NCBI GenBank assembly: GCA_003228495.1 | Contig: QIDY01000291.1 | Location: forward strand, 1 to 14,586 | DNA from: Nitrospirota bacterium | Lineage (GTDB): Bacteria > Nitrospirota > Nitrospiria > Nitrospirales > UBA8639 | Direction: 5' to 3' | DNA length: 14,586 bases | In this document: piece after piece, positions 1 through 7,705 of the stretch | Layout: each line of letters begins with the position of its first letter | How positions within the stretch are numbered: position 1 is the stretch's first letter | Program-made: the position numbers and the translations under genes | The notes under the pieces: model-generated | Told to the model about the DNA's origin: nothing | Database searches by the model: none | The model's input: only the letters and a program-made list of their open reading frames with translations

Positions 1-209
1 CCGAAGCGACAACCCTCACACCTGCCGAACTACAAGAAGTCACAGAGCTGAATGCCCGCCAAACCTTGGAAGGTGCGGAACCCGATCCCCAAGTGTTTGA
101 ACAAATAAAAATGCAATTCCTTCTTCAGAAAAAGCAGCGGGCCATGCAAGCCTTTCAAGCTTCCTTACGTGCCCGCGGCGATGTCACGATTCACGAGGAA
201 TTGCTGTAA
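1..209 (+). CDS. C-terminal fragment, probable SurA-like periplasmic chaperone / peptidyl-prolyl isomerase
   Basis: Open reading frame entering from the left edge (first full codon at base 3) and ending at TAA 207-209, giving 68 visible residues. The visible part is charged and helical: it runs through a segment with FEQIKMQFLLQKKQ, then AFQASLRARGDVTIHEELL at the C-terminus. An amphipathic helix leading to a short strand of the form LR-x-x-x-x-V-x-I-x-x-x-L is how many SurA and SurA-N/PpiC family proteins end, after their rotamase domains. That is family knowledge applied to a short fragment. No rotamase or signal-peptide region lies in the window, so function is inferred only. The gene converges on queA across a 79-nt gap containing part of a purine-rich repeat. 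Confidence 0.5.
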   Translation, partial: EATTLTPAELQEVTELNARQTLEGAEPDPQVFEQIKMQFLLQKKQRAMQAFQASLRARGDVTIHEELL

Positions 210-218
210 TAAAAAGTA

Positions 219-334
219 AGAAGGGAAAAGTTAGAAGTGAGAAGTTCAATACACAGACTTTTCCATTCGTAGCTTTTCACCGCTCACCTTATTCCTGCCT
301 ACTGCCTACATCTTTCGTTTTACTTCTCCCTTCT
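219..334. repeat. Purine-rich inverted repeat at the surA-like/queA convergence (copy A)
   Basis: The left arm 219-230 reads AGAAGGGAAAAG and the right arm 323-334, read on the minus strand, is AGAAGGGAGAAG. On the minus strand the two arms can form a 12-bp stem with one G-U wobble, enclosing about 90 nt. A further unit GTGAGAAGT sits at 237-245. On the minus strand the pyrimidine arm is followed by TACTTTTTATT, so the structure could end queA transcription. The right arm lies inside the queA reading frame. The 9-mer GTGAGAAGT recurs in the element near 14067-14170. Confidence 0.55.
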
Positions 335-1353
335 GACTGAATGAGCATCGCATCGCCGTAACTATACAACCGATAACGTTCGTCCACAGCATGGGCATAG
401 GCATTTCGAACGGTTTCCAAGCCGGCAAACGCAGATACCAACATGAGAAGCGTGGTCTCGGGAAAATGAAAATTCGTCATCAGTACGTCCACAACCCGAA
501 ACTGAAACCCCGGGATAATGAAGAGCCGGGTTTCTCCAGACCCCGGCTCTACCTCTCCATGTTCATTGGCGGCTGACTCCAAACTTCTGGCAACCGTCGT
601 TCCGACAGCCACAACCCTGCCACCCCGTTGCCGAACATCCTGAATCTGCTTAACCACACTTTCTGATACTTCGCACCATTCCGGGTGCATCCTATGGTTT
701 TCAACCAGCTTCGTCTTGACCGGTTGAAATGTGCCAGGACCGACATGCAAGGTGATCGTGGCACAGCTAATCCCTTTGCCTGATAATGCTTGAAGAAGGT
801 TTCTCGTAAAATGCAAGCCGGCCGTAGGCGAAGCCACGGCTCCCTCAACATTCGCAAATATCGTTTGATAATCCTCTTGGTCGCGCAAAACCGGCTTTCG
901 CTTGAGGTACGGCGGTAGTGGCAGATCACCATATTGTTGCAAATGTGCATGCAATCCCCCTGGAGCCAGCCAATGAATCACAGTTCGCCCATGATTTTTT
1001 TCAACAATCTGTGCCCGTGCATGGCCATGAAATTCGACGATCTGTCCAACCTCTACCCGGCCGTTCATCAGGACTTCAGCATGCGTAGCATCCATGTTTT
1101 TGACAAACAGGATTTCAACTCGCCCTCCGCTAGGGACTTTTTTTCCACAAAGACGGGCCGGAATGACTTTCGTGTCATTCACCACAACCAAATCTCCGGG
1201 GCGAAGGATATCCGGGAGATCTTTTACCTGATAATCGACGATTTGACCCTTCTGACGATTGAGCACCAACAACCGCGCATGGTCTCGTGGATGAACCGGG
1301 TGCTTTGCAATCAGCGTTGGATCAAACGGAAAATTAAAATCAGAAAGATTCAT
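289..1353 (-). CDS. queA: S-adenosylmethionine:tRNA ribosyltransferase-isomerase
   Basis: QueA transfers the ribosyl part of S-adenosylmethionine to 7-aminomethyl-7-deazaguanine in the anticodon wobble position of tRNA, making epoxyqueuosine; it is cytosolic. Family signatures are visible along the whole length: LPLPPYL (residues 144-150), YQTIFANVEGAVASPTAGLHFT (162-183), LHVGPGTFQPVK (202-213), HRMHPEW (220-226), and YGDAML near the end (332-337). At 354 residues it is almost the length of E. coli QueA. I chose the ATG at 1353; a TTG at 1359 is also in frame (two codons earlier), and neither has a strong ribosome-binding site. It lies 22 nt after the SpoIID-like gene and looks like the last gene of the minus-strand series. 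The last ~16 residues (QSEGRSKTKDVGSRQE) are encoded across the purine-rich repeat arm, so the tail may have been shaped by that repeat; the catalytic body is intact. Confidence 0.95.
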   Translation of the reverse strand: MNLSDFNFPFDPTLIAKHPVHPRDHARLLVLNRQKGQIVDYQVKDLPDILRPGDLVVVNDTKVIPARLCGKKVPSGGRVEILFVKNMDATHAEVLMNGRVEVGQIVEFHGHARAQIVEKNHGRTVIHWLAPGGLHAHLQQYGDLPLPPYLKRKPVLRDQEDYQTIFANVEGAVASPTAGLHFTRNLLQALSGKGISCATITLHVGPGTFQPVKTKLVENHRMHPEWCEVSESVVKQIQDVRQRGGRVVAVGTTVARSLESAANEHGEVEPGSGETRLFIIPGFQFRVVDVLMTNFHFPETTLLMLVSAFAGLETVRNAYAHAVDERYRLYSYGDAMLIQSEGRSKTKDVGSRQE

Positions 1354-1375
1354 TGCCAACCCAGGGGAAAAATAC

Positions 1376-2644
1376 TCAGGGTCGGTCTGAAGGAGTCAGA
1401 TTGACGCGCGAAATTGGAAGAAGCGTTGTTCCAGGATAGTAATGGCGTAATATGGAATGGTAGTCATAGCCTAGATCAGCCATCTCCCGCATGCCCCATT
1501 GACACATGCCAACAGCATGTCCTGCGCCATGTCCAACCACCACAACTTCTGCCCCAAAGGATTCAATGGAAAAGTTCGTGCTGAAAATTTTTGAGTACCC
1601 CACGATACGTCGTAAATCCTGCCCACGCAAAATGATTTCTCCTCCAGAATGCAGCAGTCGCACTCGATCGACACGCCCCGAAGGGGTAAAGGTATACGGC
1701 GTCAGCGTTGCGACAGTTCCGACAGTATACCCTTCTTTTCGCAATTGTTGCTCCAGATAATCAAACGTAAAGGATGTTCGCCAATCATAGCGTGGAGATT
1801 GATCATCAAATGGACAATCCACACCTTTCAAATACGGCAGGTCTAACGCCCACACATATAACGCATCTTCCGTTTGACCGGCAGCCGTTGATGAATACGC
1901 CGCATAGATTGGACGACGCTCATGAGTCACAACATGCCCTTTGGTAGCGGCAACTGCTTGAAGTACGGACTCCGAACGGACCGCATGGCCATGGTACACT
2001 TGATCTTGAACACTGGCGAACACATCAAAGGGTTGTTGCCGATTCTCAACTTGTTTATAAAGCACATACGTGCGAGCCGCGACGGCTTGCGCTTTCAACG
2101 CTTCAAGTGGCCACTTGGGACTGACTTCTCCCGAGACCACTCCCGCCACATAAGTTTCCAGGTCGATTCGGTTAATAACTGCCAATCCGGATAGGCTGTT
2201 TTGAATCTCAAGAGGTCCTCGGACGCTCCATTCCTTTTTTGAATTCAGCGCCGAAGAATTGGCTGCGTTAGCTAAAACCCGGACATGGTAAATCCCACCT
2301 CCCCCTTGCACCGACACTGCCGAAGCCGATACCGATCGTTTATTCAGGAGTAGCGATTTTCCTCGACGGGTGACAGTCACACGTTCTGAGACTTCGTACC
2401 GTTTACCGGATGGCAGCTTTAGAAAAAATGGAGACGAAGAACGGATGGAAAGAACTCGAGCCGAATCGGTTAACCCCACGCGGATTGTATGTTCAGAGGC
2501 CCCAAAACTCCAGACAGGAAACAGAACAAAAGAAAACAGGATGACCGTAAAGATGATCAGGCTGCCGGTGGCACTCGTTGCCAGAGCCATAGCGATTTTG
2601 CAAGACCTTTTCCTATCCACAGCATCTTCATCATATTCCATCAC
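1376..2644 (-). CDS. SpoIID/LytB-family peptidoglycan enzyme (probable membrane-anchored or exported lytic transglycosylase-like protein)
   Basis: 422 residues. A basic N-terminus (RKRSCK) is followed by a hydrophobic stretch, about residues 27-49, that fits a signal peptide or membrane anchor, so the protein should act in the periplasm. Residues about 140-410 match the SpoIID/LytB domain: SGEVSPKWPLEALKAQAVAART (171-191, with E173 in the position of the catalytic Glu of SpoIID), SSTAAGQTE (251-259), and GHGAGHAVGMCQWGMREMA (371-389, the GHG-GVGMSQWGA-type motif), ending in HYYPGT. SpoIID cleaves glycan strands in spore formers; homologues in non-sporulating Gram-negatives such as Nitrospira are common but poorly characterised, so the substrate here is inference. 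The GTG start at 2644 overlaps the asd stop as GTGA, with AGAGG about 10 nt upstream; ATG at 2641 is the next codon and is also possible. Translational coupling to asd is likely. Asd also supplies diaminopimelate for the wall this enzyme would act on. Confidence 0.85.
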   Translation of the reverse strand: MMEYDEDAVDRKRSCKIAMALATSATGSLIIFTVILFSFVLFPVWSFGASEHTIRVGLTDSARVLSIRSSSPFFLKLPSGKRYEVSERVTVTRRGKSLLLNKRSVSASAVSVQGGGGIYHVRVLANAANSSALNSKKEWSVRGPLEIQNSLSGLAVINRIDLETYVAGVVSGEVSPKWPLEALKAQAVAARTYVLYKQVENRQQPFDVFASVQDQVYHGHAVRSESVLQAVAATKGHVVTHERRPIYAAYSSTAAGQTEDALYVWALDLPYLKGVDCPFDDQSPRYDWRTSFTFDYLEQQLRKEGYTVGTVATLTPYTFTPSGRVDRVRLLHSGGEIILRGQDLRRIVGYSKIFSTNFSIESFGAEVVVVGHGAGHAVGMCQWGMREMADLGYDYHSILRHYYPGTTLLPISRVNLTPSDRP

Positions 2645-3654
2645 CGGAGAAGAACCTCTGCAATTTGCACAGCATTTAAGGCCGCGCCTTTTCGCAAATT
2701 ATCGGCTACCACCCATAAATTCAACCCGTTAGGGATCGACTCATCTTCCCGCACACGCCCTACGTAGACGGCATCGGTCCCGACCACATCAATAGGAAGT
2801 GGATATAAATTGTGACCGGGATCATCGTAGACTTGTATGCCTGATGCTACCGACAGCAAGGCCCGCGCTTCATTAGCGTTGAGCTTTCGTTCGGTTTCGA
2901 TATTGATCGATTCCGCGTGGCACACAAAGACCGGCACTCGAACGGTTGTAGCAGTCACCTGTATGGAAGAATCGCCAAATATTTTTTGCGTTTCATTGAC
3001 CATTTTCATTTCTTCTTTGGAATACCCATTAGGCAAAAAATCATCAATGTGCGGCAAGCAATTAAAGGCAATCTGGTGAGGATAGACTTTTGGTTCCGCT
3101 TCCCTTGACCCCAGCAACTTCCGAGATTGTTCGGCCAATTCTTCCATGGCCTCTTTGCCGGTTCCCGAAACAGATTGAAATGTGGTCACAATGATACGCT
3201 TGATCTTTACTGCATCATGCAAGGGCTTGAGGGCCACCACCATCTGGATCGTCGAACAATTGGGATTGGCAATCAGCCCTTGGTGCTTTTCAAGGGCCAA
3301 CGGATTCACTTCAGGTACCACCAGTGGCACCGTGGGATCCATCCGCCATGCGGAACTATTGTCGACCACAACCGCTCCGGCTTTTACCGCTATCGGGCCA
3401 AATTCTTTGCTTACACCGGCCCCGGCAGAAAACAGGGCCAGATCAATTCCCTTGAAAGAATCAGGCTGAAGGACCTTCACGGGAAGATCCTGCCCACGGA
3501 AGGTCACGTCGTTCCCTTCCGATCGAGTCGAGGCCAACGGCACCAATTCCCCGATAGGGAATTCCCTTTCCTCCAGAATTTGGATCATTTCCGTTCCTAC
3601 GGCTCCCGTGGCACCAACGACTGCGACGTTATAAGCTGACTTTTTCGTGTTCAT
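2641..3654 (-). CDS. asd: Aspartate-semialdehyde dehydrogenase
   Basis: Asd reduces aspartyl-4-phosphate to aspartate semialdehyde with NADPH, the branch point to lysine/diaminopimelate, methionine, threonine and isoleucine. The frame stays open upstream to 3732, but the preceding 26 residues lie within the NHL gene and resemble nothing. The ATG at 3654 gives MNTKKSAYNVAVVGATGAVG, the classic start with the Rossmann GATGAVG motif (residues 14-20). Catalytic Cys is C133 in NPNCST (131-135). Q160 in TFQSVSGTG binds substrate, R239 lies in VRVPV, and H246 in VFVCHAES is the general base. The 337-residue length is normal for the bacterial enzyme. The start is 10 nt after the NHL stop with only a weak Shine-Dalgarno match (CGAG), and the stop overlaps the SpoIID-like start, so expression probably depends on coupling within the leuB-NHL-asd-spoIID-queA segment. 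Confidence 0.96.
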   Translation of the reverse strand: MNTKKSAYNVAVVGATGAVGTEMIQILEEREFPIGELVPLASTRSEGNDVTFRGQDLPVKVLQPDSFKGIDLALFSAGAGVSKEFGPIAVKAGAVVVDNSSAWRMDPTVPLVVPEVNPLALEKHQGLIANPNCSTIQMVVALKPLHDAVKIKRIIVTTFQSVSGTGKEAMEELAEQSRKLLGSREAEPKVYPHQIAFNCLPHIDDFLPNGYSKEEMKMVNETQKIFGDSSIQVTATTVRVPVFVCHAESINIETERKLNANEARALLSVASGIQVYDDPGHNLYPLPIDVVGTDAVYVGRVREDESIPNGLNLWVVADNLRKGAALNAVQIAEVLLR

Positions 3655-3664
3655 GTTCAGAAAA

Positions 3665-4873
3665 TTAGGCTCGAATATATCGAATGCGATGATTAAAGGT
3701 ATCCGCAATGGCAATATTACCCAATGAATCAACCGCTAGGCCGAAAGGAAAATTAAGGGCGCTCTCTGAAGGCAATGTTCCATCGCCGGAAAAGGTGGCA
3801 TGCCCAGTTCCAGCCACTAGACTCATTTCCTTCTTCTGTTGATCCCATTGCCTGATAAGATGGTTGTCCGAATCAGAAATGAGCACATACCTTTCCGGTG
3901 TGATCGCAATCCCGTAGGGTCTGGACAACGCCGTGGCCCGTTCATTGGCTCCCCGTTCATAGCGAAAGTCCGATCCATCCCCAACGAATGTTGAAATGAT
4001 TCCCGTGTCTTTGGCAATCATCCGAATGCGCCCGTTAAAGGTATCAGCCACGTAGAGATTGCCTTCGGCATCAAGGGCCAAGCCGCTTGGGCCGGCCAAA
4101 CCCGCATCGGTGGCAGGCATGCCGTCGCCGTTGTAGCCCGAATCACCTGTTCCAGCAACCGTAGTGATGATTTGCGTTTCAAGATCCAACATGCGAACAC
4201 GATTATTGCTTTGATCGGCAATGTATAATTGCGTCCCATGTATGGCCAATGCCACCGGTTCATTCAACGTGGCTGAAACTCCAGGCCCATCATCATCACC
4301 CCACTTAGTTTGTCCTGTTCCAGCCACAGTCTGAATCATGCCAGTTTGAGGGTCGACTCGACGAATCCGGTGATTCAACGTATCGGCAATGAACAGCGCC
4401 CCAGTGCTATCCACCACGACGGCAGAAGGAAAATTCAATAAGGCTTGAGTCGCCAATCCGCCATCCCCAGCAAATCGATCTCGTCCCATACCCTGCCCTA
4501 CAACATATCGAACAGTTCCACTCAGATCAGAAGTTTGGGTGTAGGCTCGGCCTGGAATATCTTCGACATCGGCAAGAGGATCGGCTTCTTCCGTTGGATC
4601 ATCACTTACGACTGGAGAGGGAGTACTCTCAGTAGCCATTGATTGGTGAGGAACCCTTCCGGCAATGGTGTCGATTAGACCCGATAACCTCATGACACGG
4701 CGAATGGCATGATTTTCCGAATCGGCAATAAACAGATTACCGTCAGCATCGAAGCAAAGATTTTTGGGTTCATTGAGACAGGCCATTGTGGCGAGGGCTC
4801 CATCTCCGCTATGACCAGGCTCTCCGCTTCCAGCCACGGTAGCAATCATACCCTTGGTACATTGATCCATCAT
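3665..4873 (-). CDS. Six-repeat NHL beta-propeller protein of unknown function
   Basis: 402 residues made almost entirely of six NHL-type repeats starting near residues 9, 67, 179, 235, 291 and 349. Each runs roughly as IxTVAGTG-x-SGDG-x-A-x-LNxPxGLAVDxxGNLYIADTxNHRIR. Six units are what a closed six-bladed propeller needs. Repeat 2 carries an insertion (about residues 73-118) rich in Thr, Ser, Pro, Asp and Glu, likely a disordered or exposed loop. NHL propellers generally bind proteins, RNA or carbohydrate, and many have no known ligand; I see no catalytic domain. Unlike many bacterial NHL proteins it lacks a signal peptide: the ATG at 4873 overlaps the leuB stop as ATGA and the frame begins MMDQCTKGMIATVAG, so a cytosolic location is inferred. 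There is no good ribosome-binding site, fitting coupling to leuB. Its place between leuB and asd says it is co-expressed with amino-acid synthesis, not what it does. Confidence 0.88.
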   Translation of the reverse strand: MMDQCTKGMIATVAGSGEPGHSGDGALATMACLNEPKNLCFDADGNLFIADSENHAIRRVMRLSGLIDTIAGRVPHQSMATESTPSPVVSDDPTEEADPLADVEDIPGRAYTQTSDLSGTVRYVVGQGMGRDRFAGDGGLATQALLNFPSAVVVDSTGALFIADTLNHRIRRVDPQTGMIQTVAGTGQTKWGDDDGPGVSATLNEPVALAIHGTQLYIADQSNNRVRMLDLETQIITTVAGTGDSGYNGDGMPATDAGLAGPSGLALDAEGNLYVADTFNGRIRMIAKDTGIISTFVGDGSDFRYERGANERATALSRPYGIAITPERYVLISDSDNHLIRQWDQQKKEMSLVAGTGHATFSGDGTLPSESALNFPFGLAVDSLGNIAIADTFNHRIRYIRA

Positions 4874-5952
4874 GCAACGAGTTCTTTCAATTGTTTAATA
4901 ATCTGATCGCCCATTTCTCGAGTCCCAAGGACTGTGGTTCCAGAACCTTCAACATCTTTGGTTCGATACCCTTGCTCCAGCGTCTTCTGGATTGCCGTTT
5001 CGATTAATTGCGCTTCTTTGTGCAGATCGCACGAATAGGTCAACATCATCGCCACGGAAGCCATCATTCCAATAGGATTCGCAAGATTTTTCCCCGCAAT
5101 ATCAGGAGCACTTCCGTGAATGGGCTCAAACATCCCGACGGTCGACCCTACGCTGGCTGAAGGGAGCATGCCAATGGAGCCTGTGAGCATGGCCGCTTCA
5201 TCGCTTAAAATATCGCCAAACAAATTAGTGGTGACAATGACATCGAACTGCTTCGGATAGCGGACCAATTGCATGGCGCAATTGTCCACGTACATATGCC
5301 GTAATTCCACATCTGAAAAATTCTCATGTACCTTGATCACTTCACGCCGCCAGAGCTCTGAAGACTCCAAAACGTTGGCCTTGTCGATCGAATGCACTAA
5401 ACCTCGTCGCTTTTTTGCCGCCTGAAACGCCACTTCTGCAATCCGACGGATTTCTTCTGTCGTATAGACTTCCGTATTGAATCCCCGATGCCCGGTTGCG
5501 GTTTCTTCGATTCCCTTCGGTTCCCCGAAATAGATGCCGCCTGTCAACTCACGGACGACGAGGACATCAATGCCATCAACCACCTCCGGCTTGAGGCTAG
5601 AGGCCTCAATCAAAGGAGAATACATTTTGGCTGGTCGAAGATTGGCAAAGAGGCCGAGTTGTGCACGCAATCCCAACAGAGCCCGTTCTGGTCGTCGCTC
5701 ATATTCCAACCCTTCCCATTTCGGCCCGCCTACGGCTCCTAAGAGCACCGCATCGCTGGATTTGGCTAAATCCAACGTTTCCTTTGGTAAGGGGAATCCA
5801 GTCGCATCAATGGCCGCACCCCCAACCTGTGCCGAGGTCAACTCAAACGTATGGCCACATATTTGTCCAATTGTCTCAAGAACTCGCACCGCTTGTGGCA
5901 TGATTTCCGGCCCGATGCCATCGCCGGACAAGACCGCAATTCGTGTATTCAT
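4870..5952 (-). CDS. leuB: 3-isopropylmalate dehydrogenase
   Basis: LeuB oxidises and decarboxylates 3-isopropylmalate to 2-oxoisocaproate with NAD+, the third leucine-specific step. 360 residues, normal length. Seen: LSGDGIGPEI (8-17), GAVGGPKW (72-79), the substrate arginines R95, R105 and R134 (in RELTGGIYFG, with Y141), K191 in DKANVL, D223 in MYVDNCAMQL, the metal aspartates D247 and D251 in GDILSDEAA, and the NAD-binding loop EPIHGSAPDIAGK (276-288). These features separate it from isocitrate dehydrogenase. GGAGGA lies immediately before two consecutive ATGs; the second (5952) has the better 4-nt spacing and gives the standard start MNTRIAVLSGDGIGPE. The frame could extend to a TTG at 5970. 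It is the first gene after a likely terminator following leuA, and its stop overlaps the NHL gene. Confidence 0.97.
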   Translation of the reverse strand: MNTRIAVLSGDGIGPEIMPQAVRVLETIGQICGHTFELTSAQVGGAAIDATGFPLPKETLDLAKSSDAVLLGAVGGPKWEGLEYERRPERALLGLRAQLGLFANLRPAKMYSPLIEASSLKPEVVDGIDVLVVRELTGGIYFGEPKGIEETATGHRGFNTEVYTTEEIRRIAEVAFQAAKKRRGLVHSIDKANVLESSELWRREVIKVHENFSDVELRHMYVDNCAMQLVRYPKQFDVIVTTNLFGDILSDEAAMLTGSIGMLPSASVGSTVGMFEPIHGSAPDIAGKNLANPIGMMASVAMMLTYSCDLHKEAQLIETAIQKTLEQGYRTKDVEGSGTTVLGTREMGDQIIKQLKELVA

Positions 5953-5989
5953 CATTCCTCCAACAAACAATAATCAATAAAAATAGCAA

Positions 5990-6005
5990 GATCGTGTGAA
6001 CGATC
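5990..6005 (-). promoter_or_regulatory. Small hairpin upstream of leuB
   Basis: A perfect 6-bp inverted repeat with a 4-nt loop (GATCGT-TCAC-ACGATC on the minus strand), followed by TTGCTATTTTTATT. It could be a weak terminator or attenuation-type hairpin, or an operator-like dyad for leuB. It lies 38 nt before the leuB start. Only the symmetry is seen; the role is unproven. Confidence 0.35.
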
Positions 6006-6057
6006 CCTACTTGGGCATAAACCAAATAAGGGAAACTCCGCGCGTGGATGGATGAAG

Positions 6058-6098
6058 AAAAAACGAAGGAGTTGGGCTGCCGTAGATCAGGACTCCTT
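6058..6098 (-). terminator. Probable intrinsic terminator after leuA
   Basis: On the minus strand AAGGAGT (6098-6092) pairs with ACTCCTT (6072-6066), enclosing 19 nt in which CTG and CAG can form an inner stem. Two bases later there is a run of six T (6063-6058). The stem includes the leuA stop codon. A 7-bp stem directly followed by T6 is the standard form of a Rho-independent terminator, though the stem is modest. It would split ilvBNC-psd-pssA-leuA from leuB-to-queA or make readthrough partial. Confidence 0.55.
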
Positions 6099-7644
6099 AA
6101 CACAACCCAATTTTTTGCTCGGCTCTGGCATGACGTTCCACCAAATCTGCCAATTTATTGAGCGCATTAAGGTAGGCTTGTGCAGATGCAATAATAATAT
6201 CCGTATCGGAACCATGACCCGTGACCACTTCTCCATTTTCCTCAACCCTGACCGAGACTTCTCCCTGCGCATCGGTGCCCCCGGTGATGGCTTTGACAAT
6301 GTAGGCCCGCAGGTGGCTTTTGGTTTCCGTTAAGGAGGCAATCGTACGATAGACAGCATCCACGGGTCCATCACCCGTTCCGGTTTGACTGGCCAATTGG
6401 CCCCTCATGATCAATTCTACCGTGGCCGATGGGGGTTCGTTGAACCCGCTTTGCACTCGTAATCCTTTTAATGAGAATCGTTCAGGAACCTTGGTCACTG
6501 CTTTATTCACAATAGTTTCCAAATCTTCCTCAAACAATTCTTTTTTCTGATCGGCTAAACGCTTGAACCGTTCAAACGCCTCCTGCAATTCCTGATCAGA
6601 TAGCATGTAGCCTAACTTGGCCAGTTCTTCACGAAAGGCATGGCGCCCCGACAATTTTCCCATCACCAAGCGACTCTGTGTTAAGCCGATCGATTCAGGG
6701 CGAATAATTTCATAGGTGTTTTTATCCTTGAGCAGGCCGTCTTGATGAATCCCGGAGGTATGGGCGAAAGCATTGGCTCCCACAATCGCTTTATTGGGCT
6801 GCACCACCATCCCGGTAATATTACTCACCAGGCGACTGGCTTTAGATATCTCCTCCGTTTGAATTTGCGTATCGGCTTGGTAAAAATCCTTGCGGGTACG
6901 CAACCCCATGGCAATTTCTTCCAATGAGGCATTCCCCGCTCGTTCGCCAATCCCGTTGATGGTGCATTCCACTTGCCCTGCACCGGCATGAATAGCCGCC
7001 ATAGAATTAGCAACGGCCAATCCTAAATCATTGTGACAATGAACCGAGATGATCGCCTGATTCATGTCTCGAACACGCTCACACAGGGTACGAATAATCT
7101 GACCAAATTCCTGCGGTGTGGTGTAACCCACGGTATCAGGGATATTGACGGTGCCTGCTCCCGCTTTTACAACCGCCTCTACTACTTCACAAAGATACGA
7201 AAGATCCGAGCGAGTAGCATCCATAGGCGAATATTCAACATCCTCGACATAACTTCGCGCATGGCGAACCATCTCCACGGCACGCTTGAGGGCTTCTTCC
7301 CGGGTCATCCGGAACTGATGCTTGAGATGAATGTCTGAGGAGGATAAAAACGTATGGATACGGCACTTGGGTGCCCCCTTGAGTGCCTCCCAGGCACGAT
7401 CGATATCTTCTGGCTTTGCCCGAGCCAAGCTACAAATCACCGGGCCTTCGACTTCCTGGGCAATGCGATGCACAGCCTCAAAATCACCGGGCGAGCTGAA
7501 GGCAAACCCCGCTTCTATAATATCCACGTTCAACCGTGCCAATTGTTTCGCCACGAGGAATTTTTCTTCGATATTCATGCTGGCGCCGGGAGATTGCTCT
7601 CCATCGCGCAACGTCGTATCAAAGATCCGAATCATTCGTGTCAT
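6097..7644 (-). CDS. leuA: 2-isopropylmalate synthase
   Basis: LeuA condenses acetyl-CoA with 2-oxoisovalerate, the committed step to leucine. 515 residues. The N-terminal TIM-barrel domain opens with IRIFDTTLRDGEQSPGASM (5-23); metal ligands are D14, H202 and H204 (VHCHNDLGLAVANS) and N238 in the signature NGIGERAGNASLEE (230-243). A linker region, around residues 300-390, follows, and the C-terminal ~120 residues look like the LeuA allosteric domain (VNKAVTKVPERFSLKGLRVQSG, VTGHGSDTDIIIASAQAYLNALNKL), which in this family carries leucine feedback. The related citramalate synthase CimA is the main alternative; the length, the full regulatory domain and the leuB neighbour favour LeuA. GGGGAGG lies 9 nt before the ATG at 7644 and settles that start. 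leuC and leuD, usually near leuA and leuB, are absent from the window. Confidence 0.95.
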   Translation of the reverse strand: MTRMIRIFDTTLRDGEQSPGASMNIEEKFLVAKQLARLNVDIIEAGFAFSSPGDFEAVHRIAQEVEGPVICSLARAKPEDIDRAWEALKGAPKCRIHTFLSSSDIHLKHQFRMTREEALKRAVEMVRHARSYVEDVEYSPMDATRSDLSYLCEVVEAVVKAGAGTVNIPDTVGYTTPQEFGQIIRTLCERVRDMNQAIISVHCHNDLGLAVANSMAAIHAGAGQVECTINGIGERAGNASLEEIAMGLRTRKDFYQADTQIQTEEISKASRLVSNITGMVVQPNKAIVGANAFAHTSGIHQDGLLKDKNTYEIIRPESIGLTQSRLVMGKLSGRHAFREELAKLGYMLSDQELQEAFERFKRLADQKKELFEEDLETIVNKAVTKVPERFSLKGLRVQSGFNEPPSATVELIMRGQLASQTGTGDGPVDAVYRTIASLTETKSHLRAYIVKAITGGTDAQGEVSVRVEENGEVVTGHGSDTDIIIASAQAYLNALNKLADLVERHARAEQKIGLC

Positions 7645-7705
7645 GATCGGGTACCTCCCCTGTGCCTTCTCATCTTAGGTTCTATTGGGCTATTTCTTAT
7701 CATCT

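Noticed and set aside
934..1404. 156-codon plus-strand frame opposite queA
   Set aside because: Antisense shadow of queA, which has complete family motifs; composition is unlike a real protein.
3127..3639. 170-codon plus-strand frame opposite asd
   Set aside because: Antisense to a fully supported asd; His/Arg/Gly-rich shadow translation with no domain.
2655..3732. Longer asd with 26 extra N-terminal residues
   Set aside because: The extra segment lies in the end of the NHL gene and precedes the canonical start MNTKKSAYNVAVVGATG; it is unlike any Asd N-terminus.
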